From the NCBI GenBank assembly GCA_029747015.1, contig JAKOGI010000001.1:2911001-2975000 (forward strand): a DNA stretch of 64,000 bases, written 5' to 3'. The notes under the pieces were generated by a model. That model searched no databases, had not been told where the DNA came from, and was given only the letters and a program-made list of their open reading frames with translations. Below, in pieces: positions 21,504 through 31,772 of the stretch. Source of the stretch: Carnegiea gigantea (Eukaryota; Streptophyta; Magnoliopsida; Caryophyllales; Cactaceae). Position 1 is the stretch's first letter; each line of letters opens with the position of its first letter. A program made the position numbers and the translations under genes.

Positions 21504-22478
21504 TTGGCTCAGCATATTGGATCGATGCTAATGCTCCTTGTCCTGAGATGACTTCATATGGAATTAGCAAACCCCAAATAAGAACCGAATCAATTTCAAA
21601 CTAAAACCATGTTAGCCCGAGATCTGAAAGTTTCGCAGTGCAGGGAAGATGAGGTGAACAAAACTGAGAATTGTATGAGAAATTGGACAGATTTGATGGA
21701 TTGATTTCACCAATACTTGGGGTAGAATGAAGAGATAGTGCACCTGACAACTCCTTTTTGTGCTTCAACTCCTTTTTGTGCTTTCTATGGTTCATGGTTG
21801 CAAGGGAGGTTCAATTGGCTTAGAGAGCAGATGATGTCTCTAACTTTCTTTCTTTAGAGAGGCCCATTCCCGAGTATTCAAAATAGCTATTCTTAGAGCA
21901 TTTTCAATTAAAGTCTCAAATTTCTGAATTTCATCTTGTCACATCAGCAAAAATGTCATCTTTTGAAACTTGTATTCTTTAACTTACTAACTTATAGAAC
22001 TCCAACTTGGATCACTCAATAAAATATTTATCATAAATCCACCCCATAACATGCAATCTTTTTTTTTAAACACCTAAATAATATTTTTAAAGGAAAATGG
22101 GGGCGGGGGGTAGGAAGACAGAAACAAGTGGAACGGATGTGCGGCACATCTTTTGGTAGCAAATGCACAGTTGACATGCGTTGAACTCCTCAATTCTGCA
22201 TTTTCTTTCCATTGGCTTGTTTAGCCGTTAAATTTGAAATTACAGGGTCTATGTCAAACATTCTCAGAGTGATCACACCAATGGAAAAGATGAACATGAA
22301 AGGGTTCTGACAAATAGTTTGTCAAAAGATCAACACTTGTGATTCTAAACTTATAAAATTAAATAATAAATATCACAATAATTATAATGAAAATGTACTA
22401 AAGAACTGGCCATGCGCAATATGCAATACTGATAAAAAGCATCTAACACTTCCAGGAGGTATTTCGGACATCTTGATG
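21504..22478. other. Intergenic DNA downstream of F-box gene
   Basis: No supported gene. The right end (about 22300-22478) is likely the 3' UTR of the minus-strand F-box gene, which stops at 22481-22479. Confidence 0.4.
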
Positions 22479-23703
22479 TCAACTTGCCACAGGACGTGGA
22501 GGACATCGCACTTCTTCACGCAACCATGCCTTGACCCTGTTAGCCGATGTATCATCATTGGATGTAAACACGGGGTGCCAACTTGGATATCCTTGATTGC
22601 ACTCAGTCCAACTCAGAGCAAAGTTCACTACAAGGCGATCAGGATCATAAATTTGATTGAGAAGATAACCCAAGTTTGCATCTACTGGTAACCCACATTT
22701 GCTGAAGTACAACTCTTTCACATTTTTCCCATACAGGAAGAAGCCTTTTAAAACACAAGGAAGAATCCAGCACGAATCAAACACAATTTTCTTCACCATT
22801 GGCAAGTTCTTAACAATCCATTTGGCAAGGGTCTCGTCTATGACCATTCCTCTTTGGTGCAAATGCAGAAATTCTAGCCGCCGCTGATACAGTCCCAGCA
22901 ACAACAAAAAACAAGCACATTTACGTCTATCCATAATTCCAAGATGTATTTCTTTCAGACACCACCAATTGCGAATGGCCAAGCCAAAGCCATTAAGAGT
23001 AATCCTACGAATATTTAGCAGCATCAAATGCTTAATAGATAGTGTCCTGCAATATTGTATAAGTTGCAAAGAGATAATTCATATGTATTCAACCCAACAA
23101 GAAGATCCAACGAAATTAGCATGCCATATCTAAGAACTAAGAAGAAACACCATACCTCTCGGCAATGTAATGAAGGTGACAATCCAAAATTTCAAAATCA
23201 TAAGGCAGGATGACTGTGTGAATTGAAAATCCCCAATTCTGCAATGAATCATCTTCTAGTGCAAGCTGCAGCAATCTCGACAAGGATTTAGCTATTTTGT
23301 TATATTGCTCCTCTGTTTGGGGCTCTCCCAAAAGGCCAGGCAAACGTCTTGATTCAGCAAGAGGTAATAGCTCCATAGGACACAAATTAGGGTGGAATCC
23401 AACACTTGTGGCACTGAGATCAAGTACATCGTGTCTCCAGAACAACATATTGCAACAGACGTCCTTCCATGATTGACAAACAAACGTTGCATTTAACAAG
23501 TCATGGATAGGTACGCGAGACAGTATTTCCTCAAGCATATTAGCGTCCAAATTTGCCCAGTGTCTCCCACTCCCACAAAGGGATGAACACTTTTGTACAG
23601 GATGTACACCCCAAACCGCGGCCTTCAACATATGTTTCTCAACAATCGCATCATTCGCTACTTTCCTCCGTTTTCCAATGATGATCTTGTTATTTCCAGA
23701 CAT
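22479..23703 (-). CDS. F-box/LRR-repeat protein
   Basis: Two coding exons, 23703-23156 and 23046-22479, join in phase across a 109-bp GT-AG intron (GCCGAGAG|GTATGG, TATTGCAG|GACACT). They give 371 residues. Plant F-box proteins of this type bind SKP1 in SCF ubiquitin ligases and choose substrates through leucine-rich repeats. An F-box is visible at about residues 48-90: W-A-N-L-D-x-x-M-L-E-E-I-L-S-R-V-P, then V-C-Q-S-W-K-D-V, then F-W. The rest has irregular LRR-like repeats, including an L-x-x-L-x-L segment beginning at I-K-H-L-M-L-L-N-I. I chose the ATG at 23703 because the in-frame ATG upstream lies before a likely acceptor (TTTGTGCAG ending at 23741). The frame is uninterrupted, so it looks functional. 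The substrate is unknown. Confidence 0.85.
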
Positions 23704-24850
23704 CAGTTTTGCACCGATCTTGGTGTCAGCCTGCTCTTTTCTGCACAAATAAACTTTTCCGTTCTCAATTAGTAATGATCAAACTACATGTCAAACTAAT
23801 ATACCCATTTAAAAACATATAGAACCACAAAAGACACATCACGCAGTACTAGACGTGCAAGTTCGGGCAAGCGGGTTAAATACCGGTCGAATGTATTCGG
23901 ATTCGGGTAAAATACGGGTCCGTGTATTTCAGGTTCGAATAAAATATAGGCGGGTGTATTTCGATTTTATGGGGTTTGGAGAGCCTTTCTAATGAGTTAG
24001 GGTTTATATAAAATTAACATATTCCATGCTCAAAGGTGCAATTCACCTGCCTTACCCCCTCCAAAGCCATTCTGGACTACACATAAAACATTAATTCAGA
24101 GGTCAAGTTCCAAAATTTGTCATAGATTCAGAGATGTATATGCTAAACTAATGCGTTATGAGCCACTTCGGTAATCACAAAGCTGAGAACAAACAACAAC
24201 CAGGACAAAGAAGCAAGCTACCAATTCTAGTCTCGCACTCATAGAGAGAATACAGATGGGTGCACGAAGGGAGATCTCACCTGATAAATAAAACTCAATA
24301 ATAACAACCAGTATGATTCCCAGTACCATTCAAAGCAAGAAGAAGAGATATGCAGCGTCACCTAATAAGTTATACCTGCGAATTGAATAAGAGCAATCGA
24401 ATTAAAGGGAGGGGGAAAAAATCAGATAGCGGCACAAAATTTCAGTCTTTTTTTTTGGAAACCCCTAACAGAAGGAGACTCGGAAGAATCGAACCCAAGA
24501 ACGAAGGCAAACTTACAAAGACAAATAGATATAGATGCAGATCAAACTCGATTTATATTGAATATTGAGTCAAATTGAAAATCAAATAACATAAACAAGG
24601 AAACATAAGGAATTCTTTTACAGGGAAGAAACGAAATTGAAAAGAAAAACGAAACAAGCCCAATTTTTTTGGGGAGCGAAGGGGAGAGATCTTGGTACTC
24701 ACGTCAAGATGAGCAAGGCAAGCAGCCAAGGAGCAAAGAGCAGCAGCGAAGAAGCAGAGCATCTGGTGAGGAAGGAAGAGAGACGTTGAGAGAGAGAACG
24801 ACGGTCTTAGCGAAAGAGAGCGTGCTGGAGATTTGTAGGGGGAGGAGGAG
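23704..24850 (-). promoter_or_regulatory. 5' UTR, leader introns and promoter side of F-box gene
   Basis: On the minus strand a CT-rich leader exon (about 24850-24703) ends at a good donor, CTTGAC|GTGAGT. The next likely exon starts at 23740 after TTTGTGCAG and reaches the ATG at 23703. If these two exons join directly, the leader holds an upstream ORF starting at 24762 of 24 codons, ending about 20 bases before the main start. Further leader exons between them cannot be excluded. A GGA/GAG repeat (about 24838-24865) marks the upstream edge. Confidence 0.5.
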
Positions 24851-25039
24851 GAGGAGGAGAAGGAGTCCAGCTTCTCTGAACATAACTCATTATTTAACCC
24901 GCGTCCAGCCCGGCTTTGACTCTAATCGTGTGACCGAAACAGCCAGGTCCATTTAAATTTTAAATGGGCCCCGATTCTTTTGGACAGACCTGACCCGGGC
25001 GACCCATTGGGGACCCTGTCCATCGGTCAGCCCTAGCCG

Positions 25040-25145
25040 CCCGAACGTTGCAGCCAGGGGCATGGGTTGGACGGCTTGTTAGAGAAGCTGATAAGGTAGA
25101 GTAATAGAGTGCGAGGGTTCGAATCCTGACAGGAGCTTCGTGTTA
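25040..25145 (+). repeat. SINE-like fragment with tRNA-type B box
   Basis: GAGGGTTCGAATCCTGACAGG (about 25114-25134) contains a good pol III B-box word, GGTTCGAATCC. A possible A-box-like region (GGCTTGTTAGAGAAGC) lies about 50 bases upstream. It does not fold as a complete tRNA: I see no matching acceptor stem. A tRNA-derived SINE head is the likeliest reading, at low certainty. Confidence 0.35.
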
Positions 25146-25300
25146 TATTTTTTCAAAACAAAAAGTTTCCAGTGACTTTTCTTCTCTATCTTTTCTCTCC
25201 CTTTCAGCCCTTACATTTTATTTTCCCCCCTAATTATTATATTATCGACCCTAACCGCTAACAATTTAATTATTTTCTTTTCATTCTTTTTGATATGCAT

Positions 25301-26693
25301 GGCCCTATTTGACAAACAGTTGTCACCTATTTGTATTAGTTGTTAGATGTAACCTATTTGAATTAGATAACAGCAACAATAACAACAACTTCCAGTATGG
25401 GTCCCGCTTTCGCGTGGTCTGGGGAGACCCAGCTGTAGGCAACCTTACCCCTACCGGTATTCCTACCCATAGAGAGGTTGATTCCTAAAGACCTACAAAA
25501 TAGTTTTTGGGGAAAACGGTTTACAGAGGAAACGATTACGTACCAAGTTACCAACTGGAGAGAAGTGTAAGCAGAGCAGATAAATAAGGAGCGGGGACAT
25601 ACCTCAACAAACTCGGGGCGTCAGAAGCCAGTACAGCCTAGCCAAGCACAACCTGCAGACAAGCACACAAAAACCTTCCCCACCCCATCGAAGCTACAGC
25701 CACCTACGTAGCCGGTCCCCTACAATCAGAGACTCTAATCCTATCCCGCCACAGTCTTTAGATGTTTGCAAAAAAAACTATTTGATTAAGTTAGCTATTT
25801 CTAAGAAAGATATTTGATAAAATTACATTTATATCCTTATCTTTAAATCACTTCTTAATAGAACATATTTTTTATTTGTTGGTTTCTTTTTTAAAAGAAT
25901 TAAATTGGTGTCATGCGAATGAATTAACTTTATCTGTGATCATTAAAAAAAAAAGAAAATAAGAGAAACTTCATTGGTAAGACCTTACTTTCTTACTAAA
26001 TTCTACATAACTTGTATTCATTGTGTATCTTATTTCATTTTAATTTGTACTTATATAAATGATATCAATGTTTTATAATGTTATTTTGCTATTTTTAAAA
26101 TTTTTTTGGTTTATAAATTGAAATTGAAATTTATATGAATTTCTAAAGTATAAATATCAAATATTCATAAAGCTACATAGTCAGAGAATCAATAAGCTTG
26201 ATATAATATACTAGTCAAATTAAAAAATCCACTGCAAAAAGTAAACTTCTTGGCTAAAAAAATTACAAATAATAAAATTGACAATGCAAATTTAATAGTT
26301 TGTTTTTGTCTCAAAAAAATAAAGAAAATACATCTACTCTTGTTAATCCTCATGATATAAAGGGGTTCAAATGCTATTAGTATAACCCTTTAAGGAGGAC
26401 TTTATGATCAATATAATCTTTCTATTTTATAAAAATTATACTTAAAAAATATAATTTAATGGCATGTCATGTAATTTGTTTAAACTCTTGGGTAAATATA
26501 TCAATTCTACAAAAAACTCTTTTGAAAAAGGCTAATGGAGATAGACTTTTCAAAAATAGCTTTTTAGGGGCAAAACAACTGTTTTAATTAGTTGTTTACC
26601 AAACACCCAGTTAACTATTTGATTTGGTCAAAACAGCTAAAACACCCCCAAACATATCATTTTCTCCAAAAAATTGTTGTTACCAATCACCCC
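25301..26693. mobile_element. MITE, TTAGCTG-rich family, copy 2, with nested insertion
   Basis: The left end GGCCCTATTTGACAAACAG and right end TTACCAATCACCCC match the MITE at 2199-2627. The word CAT flanks both ends (25298-25300, 26694-26696). The internal halves match copy 1 (TTTGATAAAATT...TTTATA on the left, ACTCTT...AAAGGCTAATGG on the right). A 389-bp retroposon (25369-25757) sits inside, and additional AT-rich sequence makes this copy longer. The MITE itself is inserted in repeat family X copy B. Confidence 0.7.
25369..25757 (-). mobile_element. Retroposon with (TTG)n-type tail, nested in MITE
   Basis: Minus-strand element whose 3' end carries CCGGTAGGGGTAAGG, TCTCCCCAGACC, GCGAAAGCGGGACCCATACTGG and then a GTTGTTGTTATTGTTG tail. 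That is the same module as 9920-10012. The 6-bp word TTAGAT flanks it (25363-25368, 25758-25763). The interrupted MITE sequence rejoins when it is removed. The longer 5' part (CTGTACTGGCTTCTGACGCC, CCCCGCTCCTTATTTATC) suggests a truncated RTE-type LINE rather than a SINE. Confidence 0.7.
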
Positions 26694-26771
26694 CATATTT
26701 TTTATCATCATCATCAGTTTTTTACATCAAAAAATTGAAAACATTTTCTCCCCTATTTTTCAAAAAATTCT

Positions 26772-27328
26772 TTACTTTACCTTCTCACTTCTTTCAATAG
26801 ACAACTAAAATATTTTTTAAAGTAGCTAAATATTTAGTTACATAACATATTGTTCCTCCCACGCACCCCCCCAATTCACAGCCCTGATTTCTCTATATTT
26901 TTAATAATATCACCAAAAGAAATTTGTTAACCAATTCTGTTTCTCTATGTAACTGATTGTTGTCATATATGAACTAGTGTATATCCTACACTTCGCACAG
27001 GCATGTGTAATACTTCATTTGAGATTTTGGTTATTAGCTAATTAGTTTTGATTAATATCAATATTTGAGATGTAATTGTAGATTATGAATTATATATGTA
27101 TTGTAATGGCTTATTATTTTTTATATAGTCATTTTGTGGTTGTACATTTTTAATACCTTTTTAGAGCTTAAATGTTTTGAATTTGTTATTTTATACACTT
27201 ATACGCTTTGAGTTAAATAACCTAGCTAGATTTTCACTGCCTACTTTTTTGTTTATGAAATATTTATTGTAAATATTTTATTTATATAGAGGATATTATT
27301 GTTATTATTTTTATTTTATCTGGTATTG

Positions 27329-27362
<34 letters not shown>

Positions 27363-27425
27363 GGTGGTTATCTATTTAGTAAGCCATAAGTGTTTAAAAA
27401 CTTATAGCTTAATGTTAAGAATTTG
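26772..27425 (+). repeat. Repeat family X, copy B, first block
   Basis: Matches 13946-14610 of copy A nearly end to end, for example GAATTATATATGTATTGTAATG, TTTTGTGGTTGTACATTTTTAA and CTTATAGCTTAATGTTAA. A (GGT)n run (27343-27367) is an expansion specific to this copy. Similarity stops near 27425, where copy A continues into sequence found at 41985 in copy B. Confidence 0.75.
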
Positions 27426-27938
27426 TAGCATCACGATAGTTAGCAACATTCAAATGTATTAAAGTTAATATTACACCACATTAAAATATCTAAAACTTTC
27501 AATGGTTTGCTAGAAAAAAAAAATAGTCTCACCTCATTAGTAAATGTATTAATCAATGCACACAAAATGTTTTTCTTTTTTAAGAGTTCAAGAATGAATA
27601 AAGAATGAGATTAAAAAGGAGCTAAGGGACCAATATCTAAATATAACAAATGTTAGCGCATATTGAGTGTTTTCTGGACCATATGAATATGTATTTTAGT
27701 TCTAATAGTATATTTCATGAATGTTAGTATATTTTCTCTATTTATGTCATAGTTTGAGTTTGGCTATTTGGACTATACATCTATTAAATTTTGGGGTGGA
27801 TAAATATAATAATATAATTTAGTAAAATAATAATTAACTAATTATGACCCATGATCAATTACATATAAGTACTTAAAACAATTAATTAATTTAAATATGT
27901 TTTCTTTTGTTTATTCAAACAATAATTATGTTATTACA

Positions 27939-28440
27939 ATATATTAAACTTTGATGTATTTTTTAGATAAAGATAAATCAAACATTAGGAATTTGCGGCA
28001 TTATTTTAATTAATTAGGAATAGTAAAATATATTTAAATGTACTTAAAATTTATGAATGTATTTCAAAGGTCATGGTACACTAAATATTCTTAGCATTTT
28101 ATGGTTTCATAAGATCATTTTGACCAAGCATCAGCTTAGCTAGCAACATTAATATGAAACTTTTGTTATATATTAATGATACATTGTTAAAATATATTAA
28201 ACTTTATTGTATTTGTTAGATAGAGAAAAAAAAAATCATGCATTGAGAATTTGTAGCATCACTTTAGTTAGCCAGCATCACTTCAGGAACATTGAAATGT
28301 ATTCAAATTTAATTAAAATTTATAGATGTATTTCAAAGGTCATACACAGTATACTTAACTTTAATTAAAATTGATGGAGTTATTTCAAAGATCATAGGAT
28401 ATTTAATTTTTCGCATATTCTATGGCTTTATAAGACCATC
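27939..28440 (+). repeat. Diverged tandem duplication, about 250 bp x 2
   Basis: The unit starts AATATATTAAACTTTGATGTATT at about 27939 and again at about 28191. Both units share GAATTTG(C/T)(G/A)GCAT, TTTATGAATGTATTTCAAAGGTCAT-like and ATGG(T/C)TT(C/T)ATAAGA segments in the same order. The copies are heavily diverged. There is no coding signal. Confidence 0.6.
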
Positions 28441-28528
28441 TTGATAATCAACATGTTGTGTCTTATTGCATTAGTATACCACTCCAAAGGAAAAAGAAAA
28501 AAAAAACAACTTGACCAATGATATTGTG

Positions 28529-29724
28529 TGTTTAACATGAAATTTTGACATTTTTGTACCATTCATTATATAATATTTGCTTGAAATAAATTATTGATTT
28601 AGGATTTTAATATTATTTTATTTATTTTTTAGGAATTTGACCCATTTGAAGAATAAATAAATTGCTTGGAAAAAAAAGAGAGAAAGTTGAATCAAAATCG
28701 GATTGGGTCATAACAAGCAATTGATTGAGAAAAGAAGCAAAAGAATCGGCCCAGCTCCATGGCCCATGCATGCCCCGTCTGTTTTCTTTCTCTTTCCTCT
28801 CCCCTTGGGCCAGTCTAGGCCTGATCTTCTTCCTCTCCATTTCTTTCTCCTTGTCTCTCAGGCCAGGGTGAAGCCTCGTGGCCCAGCCGGCTTGCCCCAG
28901 ACCTTGTCCCCCACTCCCTTTCTCTTTCCTTCTTTTCCTTTTCTTTCTTCCTCTCTAGCTGGGCCTGGCCCAACCCTCCCCCCTCTCCCAGGTCGTCTCC
29001 CTTCATCTCTCTGCTTGGGTCGGCCTATAGGGTCGCCTTCTCAAATAAACGGACCAAGCTCCTGCCCCGTCTCTTCTTCTTCTTCCCCTCTCTAGCATTT
29101 CTTCTTCTTCTTCTTCCATAACCCAGAGGAGGCCGAAAGCAGAGTATGGGAGGGTAGAGGGAGTTTGTTTAGGCTTCAATTAGATTCACGTTCAACTTGT
29201 AATGTATCTGAGTTCGAATTGTAGAATTCAATTCGAGTTTGGTGTTTTGGGCTTTGTTCTCTTGTTTTCGATTTCGATTTTCAGATTCATATTTTAGCCT
29301 TCGAATTGCACAAGTTCAGGGTTTGCTCATGCGTTGTTCGAATTGCCAAGTCCTGCTTTGCTGAAGCCTTATTCAAATTGCCCAAGTTTTGGTTTCTTGT
29401 GCTTGTTGCGTTGCTTTGCTCATGTTCCTCTGTTTTTTTCTTTCGTGTTCCTCTGCTGCTCAATTTCATGGAATAATTGCAGCCAGGTGTTGTGACTCAA
29501 ACTTGTTACAGTTAAGTGATTTCCGTTTTGCAAATCATTGCTTCCAATTTGATTTTGTTTAATTTGCTCCTTTAATTTGTAGAATTACTCAACCTTTGAG
29601 TTAGTAAATTAACATCTAGTTTTGGATTAGATTAGAATTTTTAATCTAATTTCGCAACCATCCCTGAGGGCGACACCCATAATTCGTACAACGATAAACC
29701 GTACGTTTACGGAAATTACTAACA
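28529..29724 (+). repeat. 5' LTR of Athila-like element
   Basis: 1196 bp, starting TGTTTAACATG and ending ATTACTAACA. It is alignable along its whole length to the 3' LTR at 37412-38596. It contains the U3 AT-rich start, a CT-rich middle (about 28790-29115) and the conserved end CCCTGAGGGCGACACCCATAATTCG. Frames inside it, such as 28703-29095, come from the CT-rich tract and are not genes. Confidence 0.9.
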
Positions 29725-29730
29725 AGTTTT

Positions 29731-29747
29731 TGGCGCCGTTGACGGGG
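29731..29747 (+). other. Primer-binding site, tRNA-Asp type
   Basis: TGGCGCCGTTGACGGGG lies 6 bp after the 5' LTR. It matches the complement of the 3' end of plant tRNA-Asp(GUC), whose canonical site is TGGCGCCGTTGCCGGGG, except for one base. Confidence 0.9.
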
Positions 29748-30548
29748 TTGGAGTTGTGAAATTTGGTTACATCAAGTCGTAGTTTAATTATTAGAGTCGT
29801 TTTCATTTTAGTTTTAATTGAGTCGTTATTTCTGTTTTACTAAGTTTAGTTTTAATTTTGAATTTAGTTTATATTTTGATTTTGATTTTTATTTTTGTTA
29901 AGATTAGTTTAATTTTAATTTTTAGATGCTTTCATTGCTTAAAAAACAGTACTAATTAGTTTTTTTTTTTGTGCAGCGAAAGAAGCAAAATAAAACTGAT
30001 CCAGAATTATTTAAAGTACAGTTTTTTTCACTCTGTTTTAATTTTCTGGGCAAATTCTGGTGTGATTTTTGCTATTTTGATATTTTTCCTAGATTGAAAA
30101 TAATTTTTAGAGTTTGCATGAATTTTTTGTGGAATTTTTGGAGCTGTTTGGATTTTTCTGTGAATTTTAGAATTAATATTCTATTTGCATTTTTCTGCAC
30201 TTTTCAGGGACAGAAAAAATTTGAAAAAAATTATATTTATGTCCCCTGTGATTGTGTGGATTTTTCTGTATATTTAGTTTTAATTTTAGGAGTCCCGTTT
30301 TCAAACTTTAAATTTTATTTAGAGAATTAGGTTGTTTAGGTGTAGTTTTATTTATTCTTAGTTTCTTTGTGTTTGTGCTTTTGATTGAGTTTTGTTTGCT
30401 TTCGGTTTGTAAATTGTCTTTAGTTTTGATTCACTTTTTTTTGTTTTGTTTTGTGGAAAGAAAGAAAAAAAAAGGAAAAAAAATCCAAAAAAAATCAAAA
30501 ACAGAAAAAGACCAAAAATAGAACCTTTGGTGAGCGTGTGGGATTTAT

Positions 30549-31772
30549 ATGACTGGTTGGGTAAGAAATCCTAAAAATAATCGACTTTTTAGGAGTAAGC
30601 CTGACCTAAATATTGTATTAACCCCTGAATCTAAACTCAAGCCTAGAATTGAAGAAATGGTATAAGAAAGACCTTTGAGTGAGGTCTTCTACCCTCCTAG
30701 GACTGCTTTGCCATCTTACTTCACTATACCTGACCTTAGATCCAATGTGACCTTCGAATTAAGGCCTTACTATACTCAGCTGTTCTCAAAATTTACTGGT
30801 TTAGAGGATGCTTATTTATTTTTGAGGGAATTCGAAGAAGTCTGTTCTATGATGCATTTTTCTAATATTTCCATTGATGTTGTGCGCATCAAATTAATTC
30901 CTTTTGCTTTGAAAGATTCTGCTAAACATTGGATGTATGACTTGGCTGCTAATTCTATAACTTCTTGGAATGATTTTGTGAAATTATTCTTAAGAAAATA
31001 TTTTCCTAATGCCAAGACTATTAAGTTAAGGAATGAAATCAATCAATTTGTGCAACTAGATAGGGAATCATTTTAGAAATATTTTGATAGGTTCAAGAAT
31101 TTGCTGAACCAGTGTCCCCATCATGGTTTAGACCAGGTACGTTTGTGCCAGATTATTTATGAAGAACTTAACCAATAGACTAGGACCATGGTAGAATCTA
31201 TGTGTCAGGGTGGCTTTCTTTCTAAGAGCACCACAGATGCTTGAAAATTTTTAGAGGACTTAGTTGAGAAAACTATGCAGTGGGAAACCGCTCGGGATGA
31301 CAGCTTAAGTTATAGGATTGCAAGGGGCGGGTTACATTCTGTCTCTGATGTGAATCACTTAGAGTCTAAGATTGCTGCTTTAGAAAACATAATGAAAGGA
31401 TTGACTTTACAAATGACTCAGTTATCCCAGACTTCTTCAGTGTCTTACTCTCATTGTCAGGCCCTAGATCATTCATTGAGTGCTTGTCCCTACTTTGCTC
31501 ACCAGTTAGCGATTGGGTAAGAGCAAGCGAGTATGGCCTTCCAGAGACCTAAGAATAACCCTTTCTCTCCTTTTTACAATCCAGGGTGGAGAAATCACCC
31601 TAACTTCTCTTGGAGTAATGGACAAAATGTTATGGTTCCTAACTCCTAGCCCATCTCTCACCCTTCTAGTTCCTTTCAGAGACCGATTTTTTCAGGTGTA
31701 CCTAATGCATCTAGACCTTCACTTCCTGTACCTCAAGTTCAATCTCCTCCTGGTTATAGTGATATTGATAAA
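30549..31772 (+). pseudogene. Athila-like gag, with several stops
   Basis: One reading frame from an ATG at 30549 encodes a recognisable Retrotrans_gag region at about 30780-31130. Landmarks are E-D-A-Y-x-F-L-R-E-F, then I-P-F-A-L-K-D-S-A-K-H-W and F-L-R-K-Y-F-P. A later segment reads Y-N-P-G-W-R-N-H-P-N-F-S-W, a hallmark of Athila/Tat gag. The zinc-knuckle region (near 31455-31490) keeps C, H and C but seems to lack the first Cys. In-frame stops occur near 30663, 31074, 31178, 31242, 31518 and 31648, so no full-length capsid could be made. Confidence 0.85.

Noticed and set aside
23860..23980. GGGTTCGGGTA-like words that resemble a transposon end
   Set aside because: No paired end or target duplication was found. 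It lies within the leader intron of the F-box gene.
25060..25140. Possible tRNA gene
   Set aside because: A B-box word is present, but no acceptor stem, anticodon loop or matching T stem could be drawn. Listed as SINE-like instead.
28703..29095. 130-codon Pro/Ser-rich frame
   Set aside because: It lies in the CT-rich middle of the 5' LTR, and a parallel frame occurs in the 3' LTR.
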